Origin: Daphnia pulex | Taxonomy: Eukaryota > Arthropoda > Branchiopoda > Diplostraca > Daphniidae | NCBI RefSeq assembly: GCF_021134715.1 | Contig: NC_060020.1 | Span: forward strand, 62,001 to 126,000 | Reading direction: 5' to 3' | DNA: 64,000 nt | In this document: in pieces, positions 23,389 to 34,900 of the stretch | Layout: each line of letters begins with the position of its first letter | Position numbering within the stretch: the stretch's first letter is position 1 | Notes under the pieces: model-generated | What the model saw: the letters and a program-made list of their open reading frames with translations, nothing else | The model's database searches: none | What the model was told of the DNA's origin: nothing | Made by a program: the position numbers and the translations under genes

Positions 23389-24160
23389 CTATGAGAAACC
23401 AAACACTATATACAACTCCTTCGTCCAAACACTAGAATATGTCGGAACTTCAGTGTAGCTGGTCGGAGCAGCGTGAGTAGTGGTATAATAATCAGGTGCC
23501 TTGGTAGCGTAGTACTTAGGTGCCTCGGTGTAGTAGCTAGGTGTAGCGTAGGTTGTGGTGTAGTAAACTGGAGCCTCGGTGTAGTATTCCGGTTCAACGT
23601 AGTACGAAGGAGCAGCAGCCGCTGTGTAGTAAGTCTGTGTAGCTTGAGGCAGAGTAATACTTCGAGGCTTCGGTGTAGTGGCTCGGGGAAGCATAAGTTG
23701 TGGTGTAATACTCTGGAGCCTTGGTGGTGTAGTTCTTGGGCGGCTCGTTGTATATTCAGCCGCTTTGGTGGTGTAATAAGATGGAGCCTCGGTGTAGTAG
23801 CTAGGAACTGAGTAATACTTGGGAGCCTCGGTGTATAAGCTGGGGCAACATACGTGTAGTACTCCGGTGACTTGGTGGTGTAGTACTTGGGAGCCTCGGT
23901 GTAGTACTCAGGATCTTTGGTGATTTAGCTCGGGGCAGCATTAGCTGCGGTGTAATACTCTGGAGCCTTGGTGGTGTAGTAATTGTGGTCCTCAGTGTAG
24001 TAACCGGTTGGTGCGAATGTTGTCGTTGTGTAGCAAGGCGGCGGCGTGGTGCTTTGGTATCCGCCATACCCAGGAGCCACGAGTACACCAGTGATCGACC
24101 CAACCTTCAACGATACGACAAACGGCAACAGCACGATACTACAATCAAATAGACGGTAAT
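23389..24160 (-). pseudogene. Tyrosine-rich YYTEAP-repeat protein, frame-broken
   Basis: The minus strand encodes a degenerate tandem repeat of about 11-14 residues around YYTEAPKYYTTK, AAPSYYTEAPKYYATKAP and similar. It is preceded by LKVGSITGVLVAPGYGGYQ and a Pro/Thr-rich start (STTPPPCYTTTTFAP). The repeats fall in at least two reading frames with internal stops (for example after AANAAPS), so the locus is decayed, polymorphic or mis-assembled. Tyr/Thr/Pro-rich low-complexity repeats of this kind occur in arthropod cuticle and matrix proteins; a structural secreted role is inference. Repeat loci are also prone to assembly error, so the breaks should be treated cautiously. Confidence 0.5.
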
Positions 24161-24178
24161 TGATTTGAACATTAATAT

Positions 24179-26694
24179 TCAATATGGTACATTAACAGAT
24201 AAAAACAAATAATTAATGCAAACTCCATGAAACAGAAAATTTACCCGATTGCGTACTGATAATACGACGTCACGAAGAATGAACTTGGTGACAGTGCACT
24301 GCAGTTGTTCATCCATGTTTCGTTGCCAGTATTGTTCTCTCCAGCAATCGCCCTGATACAACAGCAAAGTGATGATGTTCCGTACGAAGACGACCCAATT
24401 TGATATCACAAAAAGACGTAACATCTCCAGCCTAATAAAAAATAAAGTCCATACCCAATAATTAGAATCTAATTTTAACAAGAACTTCATATACTATCTA
24501 ACAACAACAACATCAGAGCAGTCAATGTTGGTTAAGTTTCAGTCACAAGTATTACAATTTATATGAAATAAAATGTTCAAGAATTCTTACCAACCAGACG
24601 TTCGATCGTGCTTCAAGCTCGGTATTGACTCGATAACCACCAAAATGGAAATCTATTTCCGAACCAGAAACGACAGCCAAATCCGTGAATTTTGCGTCCC
24701 AATCGACAACAGCGACGACATGGTCAGTTTAAATCTGCTGAAATGAATTCTAGATTTTAATTAACATCGCTAAAACATGTACTGAAATAACTGTTTACCT
24801 TTTGACCATCGTTTAAGGTCAATGTGACCTTGTAGTCTTCCAAAATTGCACCCTCAACATTAGCTTTGGACAACACATTGACACCTTGCGCTTTCACCAA
24901 TCTTGCGTTTTCACCAATGGATGAAGTCCATGATAAGTAGCAAAGGAGTTACCCTGGAAGAAGAATAAACATTGAATGACCATAATTTTCAATAAGATTG
25001 TAGTGACAGAAAGCAATACCTCAAGTCGAGAAGGAAGTAAAAAGGGAGATATGGTGGCAGCCAACAGGTTACCAAACAAGGGACCTTGTTGACTGTAGTT
25101 TTTGTCTTTTCTCTTTCAAAGCACATGACTTCTCAGAAATTCTGTCATGCAAATTTAGAAATCTGTAGTTTAGAACCTGTAAATAAAAAAAGAAAAATAA
25201 GTCACATTTTTTATAATTTGTGTTAATGATCAATGTGCTTAACGTCTATGATCTTAAAGAATAATTAAACAGTTACTAGTATACACTCAAACTCGTCTCT
25301 TAAACATTACATGGGCATATGGGCAGATGAGTCTTTTAAATACTTAAAAAAAATTGAACAATATAGTTTCAAACATCACCCAAAATTATCTTACAGTAAC
25401 TCTGATAATTGTCTTTAGAATTGTCTTTAGAAAAATGCAAAATAAGAAGCTGGTGCAACTGACAGCTGAGAAATGATCTAAGGCCATGTTATGGCCATCT
25501 ACCGTCAAAAGAAGATATGTTTAAAATGAAAGTGTCACTGCTCTAGCTCATCAACACCCAACAACAAAAATAAGAAAAAAAAAACGAAACTCACAAAATC
25601 GTCGTCCTTTGGTCATTTGAGAGCAGGGGTAGTTGGAGTCAGTGATGGGTGAGTTGGCCCACCAGACCGTCGGTTGCTGGGTAGTCAAATTATCCTGGCC
25701 TCGTATAGCTGGAGCAGGCACAACTCCCCCGTGCCTTGGGGCGACGGAAGGATGGCACGCATGTGAAAAGTATTGCTGAATGACAGCCCGTTAGTCAGTT
25801 GTCACTGATTTGTCGTAAGTTTCCACCAATGGATTCAGTCCATGGAATAGCGGCAGAGGTTAACCTTAAACGAGAATGGAGGTGACTTTAGATTTTAAAA
25901 TTGCATGTAAGATTGTTTACGACAGCAAGCAATAACTCAAAATAAGAGTGGGCCCATTTCAAGGAACTAAGGAGAGGGAATTCAAGGGTTACTGCTACCC
26001 GGTAACATTCAATGGGTTAACAAACTTGTTGACCATGTTGGTGGTGTTTGCCTTTTCCGTGGAAGGATAACCAGATAGTTCTCATTTTGCCTATTGCAAA
26101 ATTTAAATTAGAAAAAATAATTAAAACTACTGCACTCAACATGATGATTCTCAAGATTCTATGTAAACTTAACTTGATGACCCCTTTAATAGAATTTGTT
26201 ATCTTTTCTTCACCCTGTTTTTATTGACCGTGTAGTCATTTTCCTCCTGGAAGAGATCACCAGGATGCTGATCCTCTTTCAGTGATTGACACAATCTAAA
26301 TAAGAAAAAAATCAAATAATCAAAACTACTGCACTCGACATGTTGAATTCTATAAATTCTAAGTCAAAATAACTAATGGGGTAACAATTAGAGTTGATGA
26401 AAGACCAGGTAGGAAAATTTACGGATTGTCAATACACTAAAGCAAAAAGCTTGATACTGAGATGTTGCGATTTGAAAGTTTACTGTTGAAAAATTACACT
26501 TGATCAAATGAACTGTTAATAAAACCAAATTTGAACATTTTCTTTTAAAAATAAGTAAGAATGGTAAGCTGTTCACTAGGATTTCTCTTGACTTGTTATC
26601 CTTGGTTATTTTTTCAGGCAACTCACTGACATTGGGACACATCCAATGTTGACAAGGTATACGGGTGAATAACAGCATAGACCTTGGCAGCCAT
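24179..26694 (-). pseudogene. Decayed, internally duplicated multi-exon locus (unknown family)
   Basis: Exon-like pieces on the minus strand precede the tyrosine-rich tail. A possible first exon at 26627-26694 (MAAKVYAVIHPYTLS) joins in frame to about 26200-26296 (LCQSLKEDQHPGDLFQEEND). A well-formed exon at about 25615-25790 reads QYFSHACHPSVAPRHGG, then TQQPTVWWANSPITDSNY, and ends with donor GTGAGT. Further pieces read SWTSSIGENARLVKAQG and EGAILEDYKVTLTLNDGQK (24790-24950), DWDAKFTDLAVVSGSEID with HFGGYRVNTELEA (24590-24720), and AIAGENNTGNETWMNNC (24240-24360). A second copy of the SWTSSIG region lies at about 25800-25870 (SAAIPWTESIGGNLR), with matching upstream sequence at about 25930-26100 versus 25020-25150, so a segment was duplicated in tandem. 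Stops and frame changes occur between pieces. Possibly two adjacent relics; function unknown. Confidence 0.4.
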
Positions 26695-28943
26695 TACTAT
26701 ATCACACATACTTGGCACCACAGCCGTTTATCTTAAAGATTCACGCATTAAGTGTACCTTACTTACAATATGAACAATGAAATAAGCACGTCAGAGAACT
26801 TGAATTATCAAACGCCATGGAAGAGGACCGCGACAAACGACATTTCACCTGGGCGCCGCCATTCGGAATGCCAGAAAAGGGCGACGTTGCCATTTTTTTA
26901 TAAAAAGAAAAATAGAGTTAAGTGGTTTTTTCTTAAACAAATTAAATCCACTGAATTCGTGAATCGTGATTCGTGAATGAAAAAAAAAATAAATTCTTAT
27001 CTTGAAATAGTTATTGGATGGCTTGTCATGTACGTTTATGCTTCACGATTCTGAAGAAATACTTACAGTCTACCCGAGGCCCTGGATTTCTCGTCAGTCG
27101 TCACACGATGGCACAAGTCTCCAATCGAAAACTAAAATATTCTCACAGTAGACTAAATAAGTAATTTGAACCCCACGAAAACAATTCAGTTCAACTCTAA
27201 ATGGCAATTAAATTTCGTTTAGCCAACAACCCACGATCAAAATCGCAGGTTCCTATTGATCCGCATTGTTCTGGGGTTTGCTTTTCAACGTCTCAGCAAG
27301 CCAATTTGGTCTTTTTTTTAAAATAAATCAAACGTCGTGAATAAATCGTCGGCCAAAGAGTTTGGACGGAGGACGGAGATTGGTGATTCAGGTTAGGAGA
27401 GTTATCGTTGAAACGTATACTTGATTAAAGTAGTAGTTACTACACCATCATGTGCAAGAGTAAATCCGGCATGACCAAATGACAAACATGAAATATCTGA
27501 ATAAGGAGGAGCAGAATATATTGAAGAAGAGAAGAGATAAACAAAACAAGACAAAATCCCGATAGTAGTTCTTTGGAGAGGGCGAGAATAGAAAGGGGTG
27601 TAGCCGGGATGGGAGTGAGACGAACATATAAATTGAATCATAATTAATGAAATCAATCAATGCGCAATCGATGCGAGAAAGATTACATCATATGTGTGTG
27701 TGTGAGGGGGTTGGGGATGATGAGGGCACAATAAATTTTTGTTTTTATTATAAAGATGCGAGTTGAAATTTCACAATAAATGTGGTGGGGGGGGGATGGC
27801 GCGCTAAATGAGAAGTAAAGTGCAGCGGTCGAAATGTGGACAAGAGTCCCACAGTCTCATTAACCGACACGCAATCACACACGTTTAAAGATCTCCAAAT
27901 GCCGACAATAAGAGGCTCGTGTGTAACTTTTATTTTTCCCCACTCTCTGCTGGTGTCCTACCATCGATTCACTACCGACTTGCGAGATTTCCGCAAGTTC
28001 TCGCAAACGAATTTTTCCGTTTTTAGTCTATTTTTTTAGTGGATGCCATCAATAAGGGGCGCGGTGATATCAGGGAGCTGATGGGGGAGGTAACAAGAAA
28101 ACCAATTGCGCACTCGTTTTCTCTTTTCCTGTTTCTCTTTTGTCTTCCTGTTACCAGCGAGTCAAAGATTAGCAAAGGAAATGGCAAATTTCTTTTTAGA
28201 ATTCTTTTAGATCTAGGCGACAAGTTAAAATTAAAAAATAGAGGAGAGCTGGCCGTTGATTGAGCCCTAAATTGTATCAAAGGGATTACATGGGGAAAGG
28301 ACACACGATTTTCATCATCATCATCAGGGGGGAGCAAGTAGTCGTTGATTTACGTTTCATCTTTATGTATCCTGCAGTTTGGAACAAAAAACAAGCCAAT
28401 CGAAAAACAAAAGAAATGTTCACGTTGCAGGGACTGGGGGGGAAAAATAATAAAAACAAACAAATAAGCTGCTGCCTTCATTTTCTTCTTTTCTTTCCTT
28501 CACCTTCACCAGCTGATCCACACCCCGCCTTCCAACTGGGATCAAATGACACTAGCGCTACTTTTTTCCTTTCCTCTTTGTCTGTCTGTTTTTCTCCTCT
28601 GAAAATCGCAAAAACTTTGGTTTTTTCACATCGGGTGTAGTGGCTGGTGGGGCATTTTAGGGGGGAAACAATTTGGGGGTACACGAGAGAGCCAAAAAAA
28701 AAACGGTGAAATGGTGACAAAAGTCAAACTCCAACAAGAAAAAAAAATTAATAATTCCAGGGGGAAAATTGAGGCGAACCAAGAAATATGAATGAATTAA
28801 AAAATGGTGTGGATGCACGCACAATGAAAAAGCCCGCCAAAAGGGTTAAGGATTAAACAAAAATTCAAATTCAAAAAAAATGATGTTTAGGCAACGAAAA
28901 AAAAAAAAGGTTTTACTTTCGGATTGTGTGTGGGGCTGAGGTT
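26695..28943. other. Intergenic and probable HECTD1 3' UTR
   Basis: AT-rich with short G and GT runs (about 27690-27706 and 27783-27795). Part of the right side is probably the 3' UTR of HECTD1. Open frames here (for example around 27836 and 28260) have low-complexity composition and no splice or family support. Confidence 0.5.
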
Positions 28944-31900
28944 TCAGTTGAGGTGGAAACCCTTTTCGCGAGTGGCGGCCAGGAGCCGCTCGCGCAAAAT
29001 CTCCTCAGAGTCGTACTCGGGCAATTTGAGGTAATGGACGCACGTGTTGACGGACGGGTAGCTGCCGTTGACGCATCCGCTGCGGTCGCTGACGCCGTCC
29101 ACTTTGCGGACGACCGTCAGACGCGGGTAGAGATTGGCCAGTCCGCCGGGCGGCAGCGACGAGCAGCCCGTCGTGAACTGGAGAAAGGCCTTGCGCTCCT
29201 CGGCGTTCATGCCCGTCAGGACGTTGACGAACCGTTGGAAGCCCGGGCTGTCGCGGGTGTAGCCCAGCTTCGGCTCCGTGTAGTTGAGGATGTCCTCGCG
29301 CGTCCAGCTGGGGCTCTGGTCGCCGCACAGGAGCAGCCGCAGCTCAGACGGGCTGAAGCCGGCCAATCGCGACATGGGGAAAACGCGGTCGAATCCCTGG
29401 CGAAGGGCCTCCATCTGGCGGCGGATGCCTCGTTCCAGGCAAAATTCCGCCATCTGTTCCACGTAATCCTCGACATTTTCCAGCGTCACCTTGACATTTT
29501 CAATTTTCAAATTAAATCAAAATTCCATTTCCACAAAATAGAAAAAATTAAATTTCCCACCTCGAAATCGGCACCGCCGGAACGCAATTCAACGTCGGTG
29601 AATCCAAAGACTTTGGACGACGGGGCAAACTGGAACGTCAGCGCCAAATCCTCGAGGCGGACTCCGCCTCCGACTCCCTGCCCCTGTCCCTGGGCGGCGC
29701 TCTGAATCTTCTGAGATTGCGGCGGGACGATGGTGGCCGGCTTCTGCGACATGTTGCTGTGGCTCTGACTCGACACGCTCGACACGGTCGTCGTCGTGTT
29801 GCTGTTCAACAGATTGGGCTGTGCCAGGGCCAAGTTGTCGGCCTGGCGGCAGCGATCCTCGTGGCTGAGCGTCGGGTCCGTCAGGATCTGACGGCGACGA
29901 GTGGCCAGGGCTCGCAACTGGAGGAGGAATCGGCCGCGGGTCGGATCCACCACGGCCAAATCTTCGTGCGAGAGGATGCCGGAGAACCAGGGCAGCGACG
30001 GATCTCGAGGGCTGCTGCTGCCCGTCAACGGTTTACCGTTGCCGCCCAGCACGTCGCCGTCCTGCGAGAAAACGGACGACGTCATGGGGTCTTCCGCTTC
30101 TTGTTGCTGTTGTTGTTGTTGCTGCTGTTGTTGCTGTTGTTGTGGAGGAGGTGGGGGCGGCTGCTGCGGCGGCGGGTGAGATCCAGCCCGGTAGTTTTTA
30201 TTCCGTTTGCTGTCGCTGACGACAACGGGCTGCTGGGCCGGGCATGAGACGTCGCCCTGGCACAATAATTTGAGGAAAGGGGTCGAGAGAGGCAAATCGA
30301 CAAGGCGGCCGTCCTGGAGGGCCTTGGCCAGGAAAACTCCCAGGAACCAGTAGAGCTGCTCGGCGTGATCACAGATGGGGGAGTCCTGGGGCAACGGGGC
30401 CGGGAAGAGACCCGACGGCCGCACCACGTAATAGCCGGGCGGTTTGACTCCTGAATCCGCCACGGAGGCCGCCGTTTCGGACGCCGTCAACTCGTTTTCG
30501 TCCTCGTCGTCGCAGATCCAAAGGGCCAAATCGCGTCGCTGACTCTCGGCCGCCACCAGAGCGTAAAACTCGAGCGACGGACCCAGGCCCGTCCCTTCCT
30601 CGTCCTGGAATTCAACCTCCAAAATGGCCTTGCGGTCGGCGTGGACCTTCATCACCTGCTGAGCCCAGTCCAGGAGCCGCTCGCCGCGGGGCACTCGCAC
30701 ACGCTCGTGTTTCAGCCGGCCGACGCGGAACTCGTGCGGGTCGTCCCGTCTGGGAACGGCGCCCGTGTTTCTCTGCCTCTCGACGGCCGAATCGCGTTGA
30801 CTCTGCAGCCAAACGATCGATCTGAAATGCCAAAGAAATAAGAGAAAATATGTTTGGTTAAAAAGACGAACGGACGGACGGAAAAACCGAATGGACCAAT
30901 TCAAAAATTACCGAGAAGTGCCGAAAGCGTTGGCGTGAAAGTACATCTGGCGCGTCTCGAACGGAATCAAAATGGGGCAGACGGTCAGGAGCTGCTCGCA
31001 CCAGGCGGGCAGGGCGCCCGACGACACGACCAGAGGGTCGGAAAGTTGTTGCATCAACTTGTTGGTCACTTTCTTGCTGCTAAACTCCTCCAGCGGAATA
31101 AAGATGGTCGGACTGTGGTGCGATTGATGCTGCAGCTGCTGCTGCTCCACATCCGACTGCTCGCCGGCGGCCGGTGGCCGGCTGCTCAGCACGTAGAGCT
31201 GCCGCAGCAAAAGGAGGACGTCGCCGACGCTGCACGAGCCCACCGTGTTGCTCGTCTGCGTGTTGACGTCAAAGTCGGGCAAAAAGAGTTCGTCGTCCAT
31301 CAGTCGGCGCTGTCCGGCCGCGTCGCCCATCGCTCCGCCCGTCGAGGGACCGACGACGACGACGGCACCGGCCTCGTCCTTGAGCTCCTTGTAGACGAGC
31401 GTGTAGGTCGGCTCCCAGATGCGGCGCAATTTCTCCTGGCGGGTGCCCAGGGCCGAGGCCTGGATCAGCTTCTGCACGGCTTTGAAGACGGTCCAGTCGC
31501 TGTCCGTCAGCTCAATTTCCACGTCGGGGATGTTGGGCAGACATGGGCCGCGCAGGACCAGGTGCAATTTGGGTTGCGGCACCAGATCGGCGTCGGCTTC
31601 CACGTCCATCGATTGAATGACGGACTGCTGCTGCAATTGCTGGCCGGTGGCCGAGAGGCCCGACGAGGACGGAGACGAAGAAGTGGTGATGACGGCTTCG
31701 GCTCCTTGCGCTCCTTCGGCGGCTCCGGGTGGCGGAATTTCAAGATCGGACGTTTGGTGAACGTTGGTACGGCCCGGACGGGGATCAAAGGCCGGAATCA
31801 AGGCGGAAAATTGTCTCTTGAGGACGAATTCGTCGTCCCAACTGCGTCGCTTCGTGTTGCCGGTCACGTGTCGAGATCCGGCTCCGCTGCCGTCGCCCGC

Positions 31901-34900
31901 CCCGCCCACCAGACTGCTGACTCCGCCTCCTCCATCCTCTTCCGTCACTTCCTCGAAATCTTCATCGTCTTCGTTTTCATCGTCGTCTTCGTTGTCGTCC
32001 TCGTCCGGCTCGGGCAACTCGTCGTCGTCTTCCAGCTCGGCCAGCAAAGTGCCGGCCCGGCAACTCTCCAAAAAGTCCTCCAAACTGACTTGCTCAGAGT
32101 CGCTGGAGCCCGTCAGACTCATCGACAGCGCCTGGCTCAATCCGTGGCTGCTGCTGCTGCTCGTCTGCTGGTGTCCCCCCTGGCCGGCACCAGCGCCGCC
32201 GTGGGCGTGGTGCAAGTTGGTGGAAGAGGCGCCCGCCATGGAAACGGCGTGGCTGGCCACCGACGAGAGGCTGCTCAGCGTGTTGCTCAGACTCGGGTAG
32301 CTCTGGGCCGTGCTGAGCAGTCCGCCGGGGAAGTTGGAGGACAGGGCCAGACGGACCAGACTGGACACGGAATTGGGACCGCGAGGGAAGAGCAGCGACG
32401 ACGAGGCGTTCGATGACGAGGAAGACGAGACGTTGACGGCGTTGGTTCCGCTAGCGCCGTGGCCGTGACCGCCGCCCGCCATTGCGCCCGCTCCGCTGTT
32501 GGATCCGCTGGATCGATTGGCATTCGACAGGTCGACGGGTGAGCCGGAAGCGTTTCCTCCCGATGCTCCGCCGCTTCCACTGTTGGCAGCATTGCCCGCT
32601 TGGTGGCGTCTGTCACACAAAACAAAAGAGAGAAATCGAAATGAGTTGAATGATTCATTCCGGGTGGATGCAACTCGTAAGTGGCTGTTAATTTTGAATA
32701 ATAATAGTCAAACTCATCTCTTTACCTTCGGGCCACATTAGCGAAGCTTTCGAGGAAAGCAGCTGGCGTGGGTCCGCCGCCCACTTCTCGTTCCGGCTCT
32801 GATGACGTCGTCGTCAAATTGGGGACGCTGACGCTCATGGAACCAGACGTGCGAACGCCAGAAGCGGCGCCGGAAGCCACTTTGACCGACTGGGAGGGAG
32901 GCGAAGGAGGCGACGACATGTCGTCCTGTTCGTCATCCGCCTGTTGTTGTTGTTGCTGTTGCCCGGCTAATTCGACGTGAGAAAGGGCCGACGAGGCGGC
33001 GGCCATCGTTTCGGCTTCGGCCTGCAATTGACTGGCCTGTCGTTCCAGGCTGCGGAGCAGATCGAACGCGTTGATTTCCAGCATTTCTTCCGTCACGTCG
33101 GCCATGAGCGAATCGTCGACGACGATGCCGTCCAATGCGGCGGCTGCGGCCGCTTGACTGGCCGCCGACAAGCTGATGGATGCGGCCGATGATCCAGTGG
33201 CAGCGCCGGAAGAGGTCAAGAGACTCGAGTGATCCATGAGTTGAGTGGCTGCAGCTCCCGTGGCCGTCGCAGTCGATTGTCCAGCCAAATAAGTGTTCTT
33301 GGCGTTCTTGTGACTGTCGGAAACTTGAGACTCGCCGGCTGCTCCTTCGGCGGATGAGCCGCTGGGATCCATCAGACTGAGGGCCCCCACCAGGGCGGCG
33401 ACGGCCGTCGAAGTCGCTTCGTCGTCGTCTGTGCTCTGCGTTCCCGTGCTGTCGCCGCGGACGCGCTCGAACGACACCAGGCCGGCTTCGGCGCTGGCCA
33501 GACTCAAAACACTTTCGGCCACGGCCGAAGCGGCGGCCGTTGATGAAGACGACGAGGTCAAGAGATTATCCACCGAGGTGGCCTGCTCCGTCGAAGCCAC
33601 AGAGGGTTTCACCACTCCGGTGGCTTCCGGCAAACTGGGGGTGGAACTGGATTTGCGGCTACCAGTCAGGGCGTTGCCGGGTCCGGTGCTGGTCAAAGTT
33701 GACGTCGGGGTCGAAGATTTGACGCCCGTGGCCAGCGAAGTGCACGATTTGTCCAGGTTGATGGTCTTGAGGGCAGAAGATGTTTTGCCCGCTGTCGACG
33801 ACGAAGCGGCGGCGGCTGTCGTTGGCTGTTGTTGCTGGGCGGCGTCGGGATCGTACGAAGGCGCCAACCTCAGATCGTATTTGCCTTCTGCTCCCATCCG
33901 GTAGGAATTGGATCCGCCGTGATCCCACTGGACGTCGATCCAGCCGTTGTGCAGCTCTCCCGTCACCAGGCCTTCGGCCGGCTGGGCCAAACCTCCGGCA
34001 CTGGCCGCCGCCGCAGTGGTGGTGGATCCGTCCTGATCGCGCCACTTCCAGTCGAGTCCTCGGACGACTCGAGCGCCCGGCACCAAGTGACGCAGCATTT
34101 GATGGCGGACCATTCGCCGCTGTCGCCTCAGATTGGCCTCGGCCTCTCTGGCCGCCCGGCCCAGATCCTGGCAGACGCCCGTCACCGTTCCGTAGAGTTC
34201 CAATCCGCTGACGCTGAGGTAGTGCGTCTGTCCCGAGGCGTTTTTGCCCATCTGCTGGATACGGATGTGTCTCCATCCTTGTGTTTCGCCGCCGGGCGGC
34301 TCCAGGGGCCAAGTGGCCGTCGATCCGGGCTCGTTGAGGGAGCAGTCGTCGACGTGGGTGAAGAGGGTCGTCCACGAGAGTCCGTCCTTGGAGACTTGGA
34401 GGAGCCAGTGACGTAGGGCCGATTTGCCGTAGCCGCGGGCGTGTCTCAGCGTGTAGGCCGTGGGCAGGAGGTGGAGGCCGAGATCCAGGGCGAACCACGA
34501 GCGCTTGTCGTCGTTGGTGTGGCAATTGAGGGCCGCGCTGTCACGCGACAGGATGTCTTCCAAATGGCCGTAGGGCAAGTTGCGTCCTTCGGAGCACGTC
34601 ACAACCACCAGACCCACCTGCACATTCCAATTGATCAAATCGTCCATCCATTAATTAATCGAGTCAAAACCAATCAACCGATAATGAGTAGTAATGAAGA
34701 ATGATCAAATTACCTGAGCGGGATTGACCCAATCGGGAACCGTTTTGCCGTTGGTGCCCAGCCAATAGATGATGCCGCCCTCGTCGAAATCGCGGGTGTG
34801 GCGGAACACCAGAGGAGAAGCCGACGGGCAGCCGGTCACCGTCGGCGGGGCTGTGGCCGCCTGGATTTTGCGGACGAAAGCCAAAGTCGATCGCTCGTAG

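Noticed and set aside
25600-25800. Structured, GC-richer segment considered as a small nuclear or RNase P/MRP RNA
   Set aside because: It matches none of the spliceosomal or U3 core motifs I know, and the minus strand reads as a coding exon with a donor site.
28926-29705. 259-aa plus-strand frame overlapping the HECT catalytic exon
   Set aside because: Antisense shadow spanning a HECTD1 exon and intron; the minus strand encodes the HECT C-lobe with its catalytic Cys.
30854-32416. 520-aa plus-strand open frame across HECTD1
   Set aside because: It is an antisense shadow of the GC-rich HECTD1 exon, with low-complexity composition and no family signal; the minus-strand frame carries the conserved protein.
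33659-34525. 288-aa Arg/Pro-rich minus-strand frame
   Set aside because: Alternate-frame shadow of the HECTD1 SUN/MIB exon; composition typical of a shifted GC-rich frame.
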